This document shows, piece by piece, positions 9,584-18,756 of a DNA stretch of 64,000 nucleotides (position 1 is the stretch's first letter; each line of letters starts with the position of its first letter). Under the pieces are notes generated by a model that saw only the letters and a list, made by a program, of their open reading frames with translations, made no database searches and was not told where the DNA came from. This DNA comes from Alphaproteobacteria bacterium (GTDB lineage Bacteria > Pseudomonadota > Alphaproteobacteria > Sphingomonadales > Emcibacteraceae), in assembly GCA_020446675.1 (NCBI GenBank), contig JAGREE010000021.1, positions 62,001 through 126,000 on the forward strand, given 5' to 3'. The position numbers and the translations under genes were made by a program.

Positions 9584-10820
9584 TGAGCTGGGCGGCCGTG
9601 GCGACGGTATTGCACATATGGACGGGAAAACTGTTTATATACCCTATACAGTGACAGGGGATGTTATTGATGCCAAATTGAACGGTCCCAAAGGACGACT
9701 TCGTCATATTCATAAAAAATCAGCTTACAGAGTGGAGCCAATTTGTCAGCATTTTGGGGACTGTGGTGGTTGCATGCTTCAGCATGTGGAAAAAGAATAT
9801 TATACGGACTGGAAAAGAGGTCTGGTGAAGATAGCCCTTGAAAATCAGGGAATAACAGATGTGAAAATCAGCCCGCTTAAGATCAGTCCGATAGGAAGCC
9901 GCCGCAGGACCAGTTTTCATGCGTTAGGCCGAGCTGGAGGTGAAATTATTCTGGGTTATGCCGAAAAAGGCAGTCATAATCTGGTCGATATAAATATGTG
10001 TCCAATTCTGGTTCCGGAAATTACCTCAATAATTGAACCACTGAAAAAATATTTAAGTAAAAATCTTGGCCCTAAACAGAAAATGACCATTCAGGTTACC
10101 AAAGCAGATAATGGTCTGGATGTGGTGTTTAAGGGAAAAGGTGAAATTGACCTAAATATGAGAATGGATCTTGCTTCCTTTGCAGATGAGAATGATCTGG
10201 CAAGGATTAGCTGGTTTGATATAAGCCTGAAGAAACCATATTATGAAATATTGGCAGAGCGCAAAAAGCCTTATGTGAGTTTTGAAGGGAACAAAGTCTT
10301 TTTTCCGGAAGGGGCGTTTCTGCAGGCAACAGAACATGGCCAGAATGCTCTTATCTCTGCGATGCTTGATGGGATAAAGGGGGCTACCCGTGTTGTTGAT
10401 TTATTTTCAGGTTGTGGCACATTTTCGATTGCTGCGGCCAATCATGCAAATGTACATGCGGTTGAAAATAATGAAGAGATGCTGGGTGCATTAAAAAACA
10501 GTGCCAATATGATTGCGGGGATAAAGCAGGTAACAACGGAGCTTCGGGATCTGTTTCTTCGGCCATTATTACCTCATGAGCTGGACAATTTTGATGTGGC
10601 AATTATTGACCCGCCTAGAGCTGGCGCCCGTCAGCAGATGGAAGAGATAATCAGTTCCAATCTTAAAAAGCTGGTTATGGTGTCCTGCAATCCGGTTACA
10701 TTTTCACGTGATGTCCAGACCCTGATTGAGGCCGGATTTAAAATGGGGGCGGTGACCCCGGTTGATCAATTTCTTTACTCAGCGCACCTTGAAATAATCG
10801 CCACTTTTGAACGGGCATAA
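9561..10820 (+). CDS. RlmD/TrmA-family RNA m5U methyltransferase with Fe-S cysteines
   Basis: A 419-residue class I SAM methyltransferase. It has an N-terminal TRAM-like segment ([22 protein letters not shown]), then a CQHFGDCGGC cysteine cluster that with a later Cys can ligate a 4Fe-4S cluster. The catalytic domain has DLFSGCGTFSIAAA (SAM motif), IIDPPRAGAR and VMVSCNPVTFSRD, whose Cys is the expected nucleophile. It should methylate C5 of a uridine in 23S rRNA or tRNA; the exact site is unknown. It is the last gene of the operon that begins at 3043. Confidence 0.92.
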   Translation: MTQKIVIDELGGRGDGIAHMDGKTVYIPYTVTGDVIDAKLNGPKGRLRHIHKKSAYRVEPICQHFGDCGGCMLQHVEKEYYTDWKRGLVKIALENQGITDVKISPLKISPIGSRRRTSFHALGRAGGEIILGYAEKGSHNLVDINMCPILVPEITSIIEPLKKYLSKNLGPKQKMTIQVTKADNGLDVVFKGKGEIDLNMRMDLASFADENDLARISWFDISLKKPYYEILAERKKPYVSFEGNKVFFPEGAFLQATEHGQNALISAMLDGIKGATRVVDLFSGCGTFSIAAANHANVHAVENNEEMLGALKNSANMIAGIKQVTTELRDLFLRPLLPHELDNFDVAIIDPPRAGARQQMEEIISSNLKKLVMVSCNPVTFSRDVQTLIEAGFKMGAVTPVDQFLYSAHLEIIATFERA

Positions 10821-10868
10821 TTTTACCACATTTTTTTCCTATTATTGGTCAGGTTGTTGAATTGGCAG

Positions 10869-10883
10869 CGGTAAGAATTGCCG
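10869..10883. promoter_or_regulatory. Candidate enhancer dyad upstream of the sigma-54 promoter
   Basis: An imperfect dyad CGGTAA-GAA-TTGCCG (5 of 6 arm positions match). It lies about 130 bp upstream of the predicted sigma-54 start site, a typical distance for an enhancer-binding protein site. This is inference from position and symmetry only. Confidence 0.3.
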
Positions 10884-10977
10884 GTTTTTATGGTTAATAA
10901 ATTATTAAAACGTCTTTTTTAACAATATGTTAGTAAATAGGTTAGGAGTTTAAACAAATTTTTGAGAGATGAGGGGA

Positions 10978-10993
10978 TGGCACAGTCCTTGCA
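10978..10993 (+). promoter_or_regulatory. Sigma-54 (-24/-12) promoter
   Basis: TGGCACAGTCCTTGCA matches the RpoN consensus (TGGCAC-N5-TTGCW), with the required 10 bases between the -24 GG and the -12 GC. The predicted start is near 11004, giving a 32-nt leader before the ATG at 11036. It differs at a single base from the second sigma-54 promoter in this window (48183-48198, minus). Confidence 0.87.
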
Positions 10994-11035
10994 TTAAAAG
11001 CGACAAGACGCTGATATTTTGCAAGGAGTAATATA

Positions 11036-11503
11036 ATGGATAGCATAAGAGCTTATAACATGAATTTAAAAGAACTGATCCAACCTGAACCAAAGCAGAA
11101 TTTAATCAGCGAGCAAGCCGTCATCAGCGGTAAACCGCAGAAAAGATTAAAGGCTGATAACGATATTAACCCCGTTAATAGACCAGCCAACGATTCTTCA
11201 GTCAAAATTGACATTTCCCCAATATGGCGCAAAGTTGCGTCAAATATTGATCTTAAAAATGCGACATCATCAGAAGTGGCAAAATTAAGTGCTGACCTTT
11301 TTAACGCCGGAGCAATAAGTTTTGAGGATCACATCAATTTAAGTTTTCAGAAAGATCCGGGAAATGATGAAAAATTTGATGTTATTGCCTATTGGCAACA
11401 TCAGCAGGAAGATGCCATTCATCATGGCGCCGTTCATGAAGAGCTGAATGATATCATTCGGATACAATCCCTTTTAGGCTATGTGGACAGTTTAAGAAGC
11501 TAG
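11036..11503 (+). CDS. Unrecognised 155-aa protein under sigma-54 control
   Basis: I do not recognise the family. The first 60 residues are polar, proline-containing and probably disordered. A compact part follows (about 65-155) with IDISPIWRKVASNIDL, SSEVAKLSADLFNAGAISFEDH and a helical C-terminus. There is no signal peptide, membrane segment or cysteine. GCAAGGAGT lies just before the ATG. The gene is monocistronic: it follows the rRNA/tRNA methyltransferase operon and converges on the next gene. In alphaproteobacteria, sigma-54 promoters with distal enhancers often serve flagellar or nitrogen genes, and short proteins with an ISP-type segment occur around flagella. A flagellar link is a guess. 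Confidence 0.8.
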   Translation: MDSIRAYNMNLKELIQPEPKQNLISEQAVISGKPQKRLKADNDINPVNRPANDSSVKIDISPIWRKVASNIDLKNATSSEVAKLSADLFNAGAISFEDHINLSFQKDPGNDEKFDVIAYWQHQQEDAIHHGAVHEELNDIIRIQSLLGYVDSLRS

Positions 11504-11529
11504 TCCGGTGCGGATTCCATTAAAATACA

Positions 11530-12312
11530 TTAGCCGTTAAAGGGCATATCCACATCTTCTGACCAGGTAATATCCCTATAATCGAATCCACTTTCTATGG
11601 TGGGTTTAATCACTTTAAAATAGGGAGAAACATCGAAATCCCGCGGCGTAAACAGGCTATAATGGCGGATGTGGTATATCTCCTTTTCCTGGAAGCTGGC
11701 ATCAGCGGACTTTATTTTTTTTACTTCAATTCGTGGAAGGATAGGATATTTCACAGATTGAAATGCCTGGGCGATCAGGGTTGAGCAAATTGCCCTTGTC
11801 GGGTCTCCACTTCCAAGTGCCAGCATTCTTCGCCTGAAGAAAAGCGGCACTGGTGGATAAGGAAAAAGATAACGCATAAGATCTATAATATTTTTCATGT
11901 CATATTGTAGGCCAATTCTGGATACAACATAATCAATAACATTCTTTTTCTCTTCGTTGTTAAGACCGCTAGGTCGGCAGATACGGGTGTTAAAATGGTT
12001 ATATTTATTTAATGGAACCGCGTTAACACCCCCCTTGGCGTCAGCTTCTATAAGGCACAATTTTTGCCCATTTTCGTCTGTTCCTAAAGCATCACCAACG
12101 TAAAAGCATGCATGGGACCAAGTTGACTGGGTCAGATATTTTATGATTGAGCTGATATACTGATTGCCTTCAATTAGCAGGACGTCACCAGGCTCAAGAT
12201 AGGTTTTCAGATCCTCTTCGGTAATCAGTGTGAATGGTCTGTAGCGCCAAACGGGCCTTTCCAGATATCGAATAATACTGTCGGAAATTTTTGTTTTTAA
12301 CCAGTTAAACAT
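11530..12312 (-). CDS. YiiX/YebB-like permuted NlpC/P60 cysteine hydrolase
   Basis: A 260-residue protein with the permuted papain-like fold of the YiiX/YaeF family. GDVLLIEG opens the domain, the catalytic His is in STWSHACFYVG, and the nucleophilic Cys is in AICSTLIAQAFQ, C-terminal to the His as expected for the permuted order. No signal peptide is evident; an amphipathic N-terminus (FNWLKTKISDSIIRYL) could associate with membrane. Family members act on peptide or lipid-like amides, and the substrate here is unknown. It lies 158 bp downstream of aroC on the same strand and may have its own promoter. Confidence 0.82.
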   Translation of the reverse strand: MFNWLKTKISDSIIRYLERPVWRYRPFTLITEEDLKTYLEPGDVLLIEGNQYISSIIKYLTQSTWSHACFYVGDALGTDENGQKLCLIEADAKGGVNAVPLNKYNHFNTRICRPSGLNNEEKKNVIDYVVSRIGLQYDMKNIIDLMRYLFPYPPVPLFFRRRMLALGSGDPTRAICSTLIAQAFQSVKYPILPRIEVKKIKSADASFQEKEIYHIRHYSLFTPRDFDVSPYFKVIKPTIESGFDYRDITWSEDVDMPFNG

Positions 12313-12470
12313 TGCCTTTAGCCTGTTTTTTTCATCAATATTGCGATCTTTATACAGATATACCTGATGAGTCTATATATACAGCTTATGTTACACTAGT
12401 CAGACGTTTAAATTATGGTCTTTTTAAAACGTATAAAAATTAATTATTCACAGATATTCGAAGTTTGGTT

Positions 12471-13541
12471 TTATCCACATTGGGCCTTGTGGCGCAAAAT
12501 ATGATCAGCGAGTACACAGGCCATCATAGCCTCACCAATGGGAACGGCACGAATGCCGACGCAAGGGTCATGGCGCCCTTTGGTAAGGATTTCTGTTTCA
12601 TTGCCCTTTGCATCAATTGTTTCGCGCGGAGTAAGAATTGATGAGGTCGGCTTAACAGCAAAACGCACAACCAAATCCTGACCGGATGAAATGCCACCCA
12701 GAACCCCGCCGGCATTGTTGCTTTTAAAATGGGGATTTCCGTTTTTCATTCTTATTTCATCGGCATTTTGCTCACCTGTCAGAGCTGCACTGGCAAATCC
12801 GGCACCAATTTCAACGCCTTTTACTGCGTTTATGCTCATCATTGCGGCGGCCAGATCAGCATCAAGTTTGCCATAGATAGGTTCACCCAGGCCAGCCGGT
12901 ACACCACTTGCCCGAATTTCAATGACGGCACCAATGGAACTTCCGGCTTTGCGAATTTGATCCAGATATTTTTCCCAGACGGCAACCATGTCCGCATCCG
13001 GACACCAGAATGGATTTTTGGAAATCTGATCATCATTCCATCTGGCAGGATCAATTTTTTTATCGCCGATTTGTATCAGGGCGCCGGTAATTTTAATTTT
13101 GTCGCCAAGAATTTTGCGGGCAACCCCGCCGGCAGCAACACGCATCGCCGTTTCACGGGCAGATGAACGACCACCTCCGCGATAATCGCGAATACCATAT
13201 TTTTCCATATAGGTGAAATCGGCATGTCCGGGTCGGTATTTATCTTTGATATCACCATAATCCTTTGAACGTTGATCTTTATTTTCAATAATAAGGCTGA
13301 TAGGCGTACCGGTAGTCATCCCTTCAAAAACGCCGGACATAATTTTAACCTGATCCGGTTCCTGACGCTGCGTCGTGAAGCGGTTTTGTCCGGGCTTTCG
13401 CTGATCCAGGTAAATTTGTAAATCTTCTTCGGTCAAGCTAAGGCGCGGTGGAACGCCATCAACGACACAACCGATTGATGGGCCATGACTCTCGCCCCAG
13501 GTTGTTACCCGGAACAATTTACCGAAGCTATTGTCTGACAT
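12471..13541 (-). CDS. aroC: Chorismate synthase
   Basis: A 356-residue FMN-dependent enzyme converting 5-enolpyruvylshikimate-3-phosphate to chorismate, the last common step to aromatic amino acids and folate. Family signatures are present: [19 protein letters not shown] at the N-terminus, [22 protein letters not shown], and [16 protein letters not shown] near the C-terminus. The length is normal. The ATG lies two bases after the fabI stop, so the two are co-transcribed and probably translationally coupled. Confidence 0.96.
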   Translation of the reverse strand: MSDNSFGKLFRVTTWGESHGPSIGCVVDGVPPRLSLTEEDLQIYLDQRKPGQNRFTTQRQEPDQVKIMSGVFEGMTTGTPISLIIENKDQRSKDYGDIKDKYRPGHADFTYMEKYGIRDYRGGGRSSARETAMRVAAGGVARKILGDKIKITGALIQIGDKKIDPARWNDDQISKNPFWCPDADMVAVWEKYLDQIRKAGSSIGAVIEIRASGVPAGLGEPIYGKLDADLAAAMMSINAVKGVEIGAGFASAALTGEQNADEIRMKNGNPHFKSNNAGGVLGGISSGQDLVVRFAVKPTSSILTPRETIDAKGNETEILTKGRHDPCVGIRAVPIGEAMMACVLADHILRHKAQCG

Positions 13542-13543
13542 AC

Positions 13544-14365
13544 TTATTCTTCCTTATGCAGGGTAAGGTCGGGACTGTCTTCGCGCTTCATTCCCATAAT
13601 GTGATATCCGGCGTCAACATGATGGTTTTCACCTGTTACACCTGATGATAAATCACTTATAAAATAGACGCCTGCATTTCCCACTTCTTCAATGGTGATA
13701 TTGCGCCCCATTGGTGAGTTTAGTTCATTCCATTTCAGAATATAGCGAAAATCTCCGATGCCGGATGCAGCCAATGTTTTTATCGGTCCGGCGGAAATGC
13801 TGTTGACACGGATATTTTTTGGTCCAAGGTCGCGAGCCAGATATTTAACGCTGGCCTCAAGGGCTGCTTTGGCGACCCCCATAACATTATAATGAGGGAT
13901 AACTTTCTCGGCACCATAATAACTTAGCGTTATCATGCTGCCCCCCTCCGTCATCAGCTTCTCGGCACGCTGGGCAAGAGCCGTAAATGAGTAACAGGAA
14001 ATATTCATGCTTCTGGCAAAATTACCAGGTGACGTATCGACATAACGGCCGGTCAGTTCCTCTTTATCAGAGTAGGCAATAGCATGCACAAGGAAATCGA
14101 GGCGACCCCATTTTTCTTCAACAGCAGCAAAAACAGCATCAATCGAAGCCGTATCCGTTACATCGCAAGGCAAGATCAGACTTGAGCCAAGGCTCTCTGC
14201 TAAAGGGCGCACCCTTTTTTCAATTTGCTCACCCTGATACGTAAACGCCAGTTCGGCACCTTCCTCTGCTGCCTTTTTGGCAATACCCCACGCAATAGAA
14301 CGGTTATTTGCCGCTCCCATGATGATACCGCGCTTTCCTGAAAGAAGTCCTTTTTTTTCAGTCAT
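13544..14365 (-). CDS. fabI: Enoyl-[acyl-carrier-protein] reductase (NADH)
   Basis: A 273-residue SDR-fold enzyme that reduces enoyl-ACP in the last step of each fatty acid elongation cycle. It has the FabI-type N-terminal glycine motif [13 protein letters not shown] rather than a classical GxxxGxG, and the Tyr/Lys pair in [34 protein letters not shown] and the C-terminal GYHIMG also match FabI. It is the first gene of a fabI-aroC pair. A 15-bp palindrome lies about 40 bp upstream of the start. Confidence 0.95.
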   Translation of the reverse strand: MTEKKGLLSGKRGIIMGAANNRSIAWGIAKKAAEEGAELAFTYQGEQIEKRVRPLAESLGSSLILPCDVTDTASIDAVFAAVEEKWGRLDFLVHAIAYSDKEELTGRYVDTSPGNFARSMNISCYSFTALAQRAEKLMTEGGSMITLSYYGAEKVIPHYNVMGVAKAALEASVKYLARDLGPKNIRVNSISAGPIKTLAASGIGDFRYILKWNELNSPMGRNITIEEVGNAGVYFISDLSSGVTGENHHVDAGYHIMGMKREDSPDLTLHKEE

Positions 14366-14404
14366 TTTTTATTCCTCTGGGTAATATGTCCCAAATGTTT
14401 TTAA

Positions 14405-14419
14405 ATGATATAGTATCAT
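14405..14419. promoter_or_regulatory. Palindrome upstream of fabI (candidate operator)
   Basis: ATGATA-TAG-TATCAT is a perfect 6-bp inverted repeat with a 3-bp centre in the AT-rich fabI leader. It may be an operator or chance in AT-rich DNA. No regulator is identified. Confidence 0.25.
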
Positions 14420-14459
14420 ATTATAAATTACTCGTATCCTACACAATAGTCACTCAAAT

Positions 14460-15323
14460 TCAATCACTTGGCTGTATTTTTTCCATTTTTTCCAACCGTC
14501 GGTGATAAATTTCCGCGTTAATTTCTGCGCCAATTATAAAGCCCACACTTAAAAAATAGAAAAAAACGAGGGCGATAATGGCACCAGCAAGACTACCGTA
14601 TGTGACATCATAATTACCAAAATATTTAAGATATATTGAAAAGCTGTTGGCAATAACCATCCAGACAACAATAGCGCCGACTGCACCGGGGGCAACTGGT
14701 CCGGGTGCTAAAAGGCGTCTTGGTTTGAGTATGAAATATGCAAGACATAGGGCACCGAAAATAAGACCGAAACTGGCGGAAAGGCGAATGAGATTCCACA
14801 AAAACCCCCAGTCCGCTTCGACAGGACTGTATTTTATAATTGTTTTCCAGATTACCGGGCCAAAAACCAGCGCGGTCATGCCCAGAATAATACTTGACGC
14901 GGATATAATAACCAAAATAAGTCCTTCAGCGCGCCGTCGAAGGTATGGACGTCTTGAAACAGCCGAATAAGCGCGGACAATTGCCAACCGGGCAGCATCA
15001 ATGGCAGAAGATGATACCCAAATGGCACCGATGATACTAAAGGTCATAATGCCCTTGCTTGAGGTGGAAATCATTTTTTCAATCGGCCCTCGAAGAACGG
15101 TAACAACATCCGGCGGCATATGATCAAACATAACATTTAGAGCATCTATCCCGGCAGTGGATTGCCCAAAAGTACCGGCAAGGGAGACGAGAAAAATGAT
15201 AAATGGAAATAAAGCCAGAAGGCCAAGAAAGGCCAAATGGCCTGCCATGACCATGCCGTCATGTTTATTGAAATTCGTAATTGTCCTGATCAGAAACTTT
15301 ACGAATGCTGTTGGTTTTTCCAT
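14460..15323 (-). CDS. YihY/BrkB family inner-membrane protein
   Basis: A 287-residue protein with about six hydrophobic segments and the family pattern: an N-terminal HDGMVMAGHLAFLGLLALFP helix, a cytoplasmic Arg-rich loop (SRRPYLRRRAEG) and a C-terminal FLSVGFIIGAEINAE helix. The family was once called ribonuclease BN, but that activity belongs to another gene; the present role is unknown. It starts one base after the DnaJ-like gene ends, so the two form an operon. Confidence 0.9.
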   Translation of the reverse strand: MEKPTAFVKFLIRTITNFNKHDGMVMAGHLAFLGLLALFPFIIFLVSLAGTFGQSTAGIDALNVMFDHMPPDVVTVLRGPIEKMISTSSKGIMTFSIIGAIWVSSSAIDAARLAIVRAYSAVSRRPYLRRRAEGLILVIISASSIILGMTALVFGPVIWKTIIKYSPVEADWGFLWNLIRLSASFGLIFGALCLAYFILKPRRLLAPGPVAPGAVGAIVVWMVIANSFSIYLKYFGNYDVTYGSLAGAIIALVFFYFLSVGFIIGAEINAEIYHRRLEKMEKIQPSD

Positions 15324-15324
15324 T

Positions 15325-16251
15325 TTACCCTAAATGTTCACGTATGTTTTTGGAATCGTCATTCTTAGCCGACCATTTTTTAATAAATTTTTCAAGCTCT
15401 GAGTCGGCCTCTGCGGGTAAAGTGACCATTAATTTTACAAACTGGTCACCTTTTTTCATGGTTTTAGGGTCTTCAGCCCCACGTCCTTTTAGCCTCATCA
15501 GCTTGCCTGAACTTGAATTTTTTGGAATAGTTAAGGCAATTTTGCCTGAAATTGTCGGTACGGTTACCTTACCCCCACATACTGCTTCCTCAAGCGTAAT
15601 GGGAAGCTCCATATGGATATCATTTCCTTTAAGCGTATAATAGGGATGCTTGTTGATATGAACCTCAATAAGTGCATCGCCATTTGGACCGCCACCAATG
15701 CCAGCGCCACCTTGTCCTTTAAGTCTGATTTGCTGCCCTTCCCTGACATTGACAGGAGTGTTTATGTTAAGGGTCTTTCCATTCTCAAGACGAACCTGTT
15801 TCTTGCTGCCTAATACGGCATCAAGAAAGTCAATATTGATATTATAGGTTTTATCCTCTCCGCGTGCGGATGGTTTGGCCCTGTGCGTACGCGTGCGGCC
15901 ACCACCAAAAAGGCTGGAAAACAAATCTTCAGCATCAAATCCGGCACCAAAACCGCTAAAACCGGAGGCGCCACCAAAAGGATTGCCACCCGCGTGGGCA
16001 TTCTGACGATATCCGGCAAAGCCTTTTTCACTACCATCGGGATTTATTTCACCACGATCATAACGGGCTCTCATCTTTTCATCACTCAGCAAGGCATAAG
16101 CAGCAGAAACTTCTTTAAACTTCTCTGACATTTTTTCATCGCCGGGATTTTGATCCGGATGATATTTCATCGCTAGCTTGCGATATGTTTTTTTTAAATC
16201 TGCCGGGCTGGTATCTTTGGATACGCCAAGTACTGTATATGGATCTCTCAT
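15325..16251 (-). CDS. DnaJ-like co-chaperone (CbpA type, no zinc finger)
   Basis: A 308-residue J-domain protein. The N-terminal J domain (4-68) contains HPD at 31-33, the DnaK-stimulating motif. A Gly/Phe-rich linker follows (about 85-125, GGNPFGGASGFSGFGAGF), then two beta-barrel substrate-binding domains of the DnaJ C-terminal type. The Cys-rich zinc finger of true DnaJ is absent, as in CbpA. It is the first gene of an operon with the BrkB-like protein. Confidence 0.93.
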   Translation of the reverse strand: MRDPYTVLGVSKDTSPADLKKTYRKLAMKYHPDQNPGDEKMSEKFKEVSAAYALLSDEKMRARYDRGEINPDGSEKGFAGYRQNAHAGGNPFGGASGFSGFGAGFDAEDLFSSLFGGGRTRTHRAKPSARGEDKTYNINIDFLDAVLGSKKQVRLENGKTLNINTPVNVREGQQIRLKGQGGAGIGGGPNGDALIEVHINKHPYYTLKGNDIHMELPITLEEAVCGGKVTVPTISGKIALTIPKNSSSGKLMRLKGRGAEDPKTMKKGDQFVKLMVTLPAEADSELEKFIKKWSAKNDDSKNIREHLG

Positions 16252-16291
16252 AATTCCATTCTTTAAATTAAAAAACTACCGATTAATATAA

Positions 16292-16777
16292 TTAATTGTT
16301 TACGATTTTCCAAGAACCATCTGGTTGTCGACAGGCCGTCCCGTATGCGGTTTCTGTTTTGCCTGCAATGGTCACCGTTTGCTGATACTCACGGCAATAT
16401 TGACCGTCAGTATTATTATAGGCGGGCTGAGGGGTTACCGACCCGCTATTTCCAGTATCAGGGTTGGTCCACTGTGCAGCGTTTCCTGAAACACCGGTTT
16501 CAAGAGCGGCCTGGGTCGTCTGATACATTTTTTGCTGATCTGCCTTATCCATCTTGCGGCCGATATCGCGGCCAATATAGGCTCCTGCCAGAGTTCCGAT
16601 GGCAACACCGACTGTGCTGTTATTGGTTACAGCACTTCCAACCAATGCGCCGCCTACGCCGCCAAGCAGAGTGCCGCTGTCTTCTTTTGTGCAGGACAGC
16701 AATGGCATAACAATTAAGGAAACCAGCGCAAATTTTGCAATGTTTTTTGAATTATTCACTGTATTATCCTCTAACAT
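16292..16777 (-). CDS. Glycine-zipper lipoprotein of the 17-kDa surface antigen type
   Basis: A 161-residue predicted outer-membrane lipoprotein. The signal peptide (about 12-28) ends in a lipobox PLLSC with the lipidated Cys at 29. Then comes a glycine-zipper segment (GTLLGGVGGALVGSA and VGVAIGTLAGAYIGRDIG) and a C-terminal domain with YCREYQQTVTIAGKTETAYGTACRQPDGSW cut in two by the conserved Cys pair. This layout is that of the Rickettsia 17-kDa antigen family, common in alphaproteobacteria and thought to be structural. It is divergent from pdxH across about 70 bp. Confidence 0.87.
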   Translation of the reverse strand: MLEDNTVNNSKNIAKFALVSLIVMPLLSCTKEDSGTLLGGVGGALVGSAVTNNSTVGVAIGTLAGAYIGRDIGRKMDKADQQKMYQTTQAALETGVSGNAAQWTNPDTGNSGSVTPQPAYNNTDGQYCREYQQTVTIAGKTETAYGTACRQPDGSWKIVNN

Positions 16778-16848
16778 GGGTTATAGATGTAGTCTAAATT
16801 ATACACTATAATTAATTATAAAATAAAACGATACAAGGGCTGATTATT

Positions 16849-17424
16849 ATGCAGGATCCGTTCGAAAAATTTGCTGAGTGGTTTGAAGAAGCCAACAAAG
16901 CCGAGGATATGGCGGAAGCAATGTCAATAGCAACAGTTGATGATCAGGGAAGGCCGTCTGTCAGAATGGTACTTCTTAAAGATCACGGACCCGATGGATT
17001 TACTTTTTATACGAACCTGGACAGCCGTAAAGGTCAGGAAATCGCCCATAATCCCAATATGGCATTTTGTTTTCACTGGAAAAGTCTGGCGCGGCAAATC
17101 CGCATTGAGGGGCCAGTTAGTCAGGTCAGCGATGAAGAGGCTGATGCCTATTTTGCCTCCCGTGCCAGAGACAGCCAGATTGGGGCATGGGCGTCAAAGC
17201 AAAGCCAGCCAATGGAAGGCCGTTTTGAATTTGAGGCAAGAATTCTGAAATACACGACCAAATTTGGCATCAGTGCTGTTCCCCGTCCGCCCTACTGGTC
17301 AGGTTTTAGGCTTAAGCCAAGACGTATTGAATTCTGGCGTGACCGAAAATTCAGGCTTCATGACAGACATATTTATAAAATTAATGATCAGGGCAATTGG
17401 GAAACTGAAATACTTTATCCATAA
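16849..17424 (+). CDS. pdxH: Pyridoxine/pyridoxamine 5'-phosphate oxidase
   Basis: A 191-residue FMN flavoprotein forming pyridoxal 5'-phosphate from PNP/PMP. RMVLLKDHGPDGFTFYTN and SRKGQE bind FMN, WKSLARQIRIEG and SRARDSQIGAWAS follow, and the C-terminus has RPPYWSGFRLKP and FWRDRKFRLHDR. It is shorter at the N-terminus than the E. coli enzyme, but the core starts normally at DPFEKFAEW. The stop overlaps the ATG of the cation efflux gene (TAATG). Confidence 0.95.
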   Translation: MQDPFEKFAEWFEEANKAEDMAEAMSIATVDDQGRPSVRMVLLKDHGPDGFTFYTNLDSRKGQEIAHNPNMAFCFHWKSLARQIRIEGPVSQVSDEEADAYFASRARDSQIGAWASKQSQPMEGRFEFEARILKYTTKFGISAVPRPPYWSGFRLKPRRIEFWRDRKFRLHDRHIYKINDQGNWETEILYP

Positions 17425-18329
17425 TGAATATTCATCTTGAAAAAAATGATGCTGAAAAACTGCTGAGAAGAGCGACCACAGCTTCCGTAACTGTGGCAGT
17501 TACGCTTATTGCGTTAAAAACATGGGGTTATATTGAAAGCGGGTCTGTCGCAATTTTCGGAACACTTCTTGATAGTGTTATGGACAGCTTATCATCAATT
17601 ATTATATTTGCGGCAGTACGTTTTGCAATGATCCCTGCTGATAAAGAGCACAGGTTTGGTCATGGTAAGGCGGAGGCAATTGCCGGCCTTTTACAGGCCT
17701 TTATTATTTTTGCCTCCTCGCTCTTTCTGTTAAGAGAAGTAATTGAAAAAATAATCAATCCGAAAGCGATTGAAAAACCCGTTCTCGGTGCCGGAATAAT
17801 CGGGGTATCTATACTGCTGACAATATTGCTGGTTATTTACCAGAAATATGTCACCAGAAAAACCGGTTCTGTCGCTATAGCCGCTGATGGAATGCATTAT
17901 ACAGGGGATATTCTTTTAAATTTAGGTGTGGCCATTTCACTGGTTCTGGACGGGTATTTTAAATTTACGTATGCCGATCCAATTTTTGGTGCTGTTGCCT
18001 GTCTATATCTTCTCCATAGTGCCTATCTGGTCTTTATTGCCAGTACTGATGTCCTTATGGATAAGGAACTGAGCGATGAAGACAGAAAGAAAATCATCAG
18101 CCTTATAAAAATGCATAGTGAAGTGGTAGGGGTTCATGAGCTAAGGACCCGTCGGTCGGGTCTGGATATATTTATCCAGTTCCATATGGAGCTAAAAGAA
18201 GGCATCAGCCTGCGCAAGGCGCATGAAATTTCTGATCAGGTGGAAATGAAGATTTTGGAAATATACAAAAATGCTGAAGTTTTTATTCATGCGGATCCCT
18301 TTAATGACAGTGAAAAGGGTGCAATTTAA
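17424..18329 (+). CDS. Cation diffusion facilitator (FieF-like metal/H+ antiporter)
   Basis: A 301-residue transporter with six hydrophobic segments and a cytoplasmic C-terminal domain. The transport-site residues of FieF-type CDFs are visible: D-x3-D in LLDSVMDS (TM2) and H-x3-D in DGMHYTGD (TM5). HRFGHGKAEA precedes TM3. Zn(II) or Fe(II) export is the family role; the metal is not determined here. It overlaps pdxH by one base upstream and the ArsC-like gene by one base downstream (TAATG), a fully coupled operon. Confidence 0.92.
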   Translation: MNIHLEKNDAEKLLRRATTASVTVAVTLIALKTWGYIESGSVAIFGTLLDSVMDSLSSIIIFAAVRFAMIPADKEHRFGHGKAEAIAGLLQAFIIFASSLFLLREVIEKIINPKAIEKPVLGAGIIGVSILLTILLVIYQKYVTRKTGSVAIAADGMHYTGDILLNLGVAISLVLDGYFKFTYADPIFGAVACLYLLHSAYLVFIASTDVLMDKELSDEDRKKIISLIKMHSEVVGVHELRTRRSGLDIFIQFHMELKEGISLRKAHEISDQVEMKILEIYKNAEVFIHADPFNDSEKGAI

Positions 18330-18685
18330 TGATTAAAATATATGGCATCAAAAATTGTGATACTATGAAAAGGGCCATGAAATATCTGGATTCACAGGGT
18401 GTTGATTATATTTTTCATGATTACCGGAAAGATGGCGTCGATGAAGATTTGATCAGACGCTGGGTTATGGAATATGGTCTGGATGTTGTGCTTAATAAAA
18501 AGGGCACTACCTGGAGAAAATTGCCTGAATCTGTTAAGGGATCACTGGACACGCAGGGTGCTATAAAACTTTTATGCGAAAATGAGGCTATGATCAAAAG
18601 ACCGGTTTTTGAGTTGGGGGATAAATGCATAATCGGCTTTTCAAAGAATGAGCAGAACTTACTTGAAGAAGCACTGTTAAAATAA
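18329..18685 (+). CDS. ArsC/Spx/YffB-family thioredoxin-fold protein
   Basis: A 118-residue protein with the ArsC-family fold: IYGIKNCDTMKRAMKYL at the N-terminus, GLDVVLNKKGTTWRKL in the middle, and IKRPVFELGDKCIIGF. The single N-terminal Cys (C10) in the NCDT context is that of YffB/Spx-like members. The full Cys/Arg set of arsenate reductases is not obvious, so I would not call it an arsenate reductase. A role in thiol chemistry is likely but unproven. Confidence 0.87.
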   Translation: MIKIYGIKNCDTMKRAMKYLDSQGVDYIFHDYRKDGVDEDLIRRWVMEYGLDVVLNKKGTTWRKLPESVKGSLDTQGAIKLLCENEAMIKRPVFELGDKCIIGFSKNEQNLLEEALLK

Positions 18686-18756
18686 TTATTTATTATTTTT
18701 AAAAGTATGCTACTGTACGTTAATTAAGAATCATTATTAATAAATGAGTTTCAAAA

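Noticed and set aside
14460-15323. Ribonuclease BN annotation
   Set aside because: This is a polytopic membrane protein of the YihY/BrkB family. RNase BN activity belongs to an unrelated metallo-hydrolase.
16345-16710. 121-aa plus-strand ORF opposite the glycine-zipper lipoprotein
   Set aside because: The minus-strand gene has a signal peptide, lipobox and family motifs. The opposite frame has none of these.
18329-18685. Arsenate reductase function for the ArsC-like gene
   Set aside because: Only the family fold and a YffB/Spx-like NCDT cysteine are visible, and no ars genes are adjacent.
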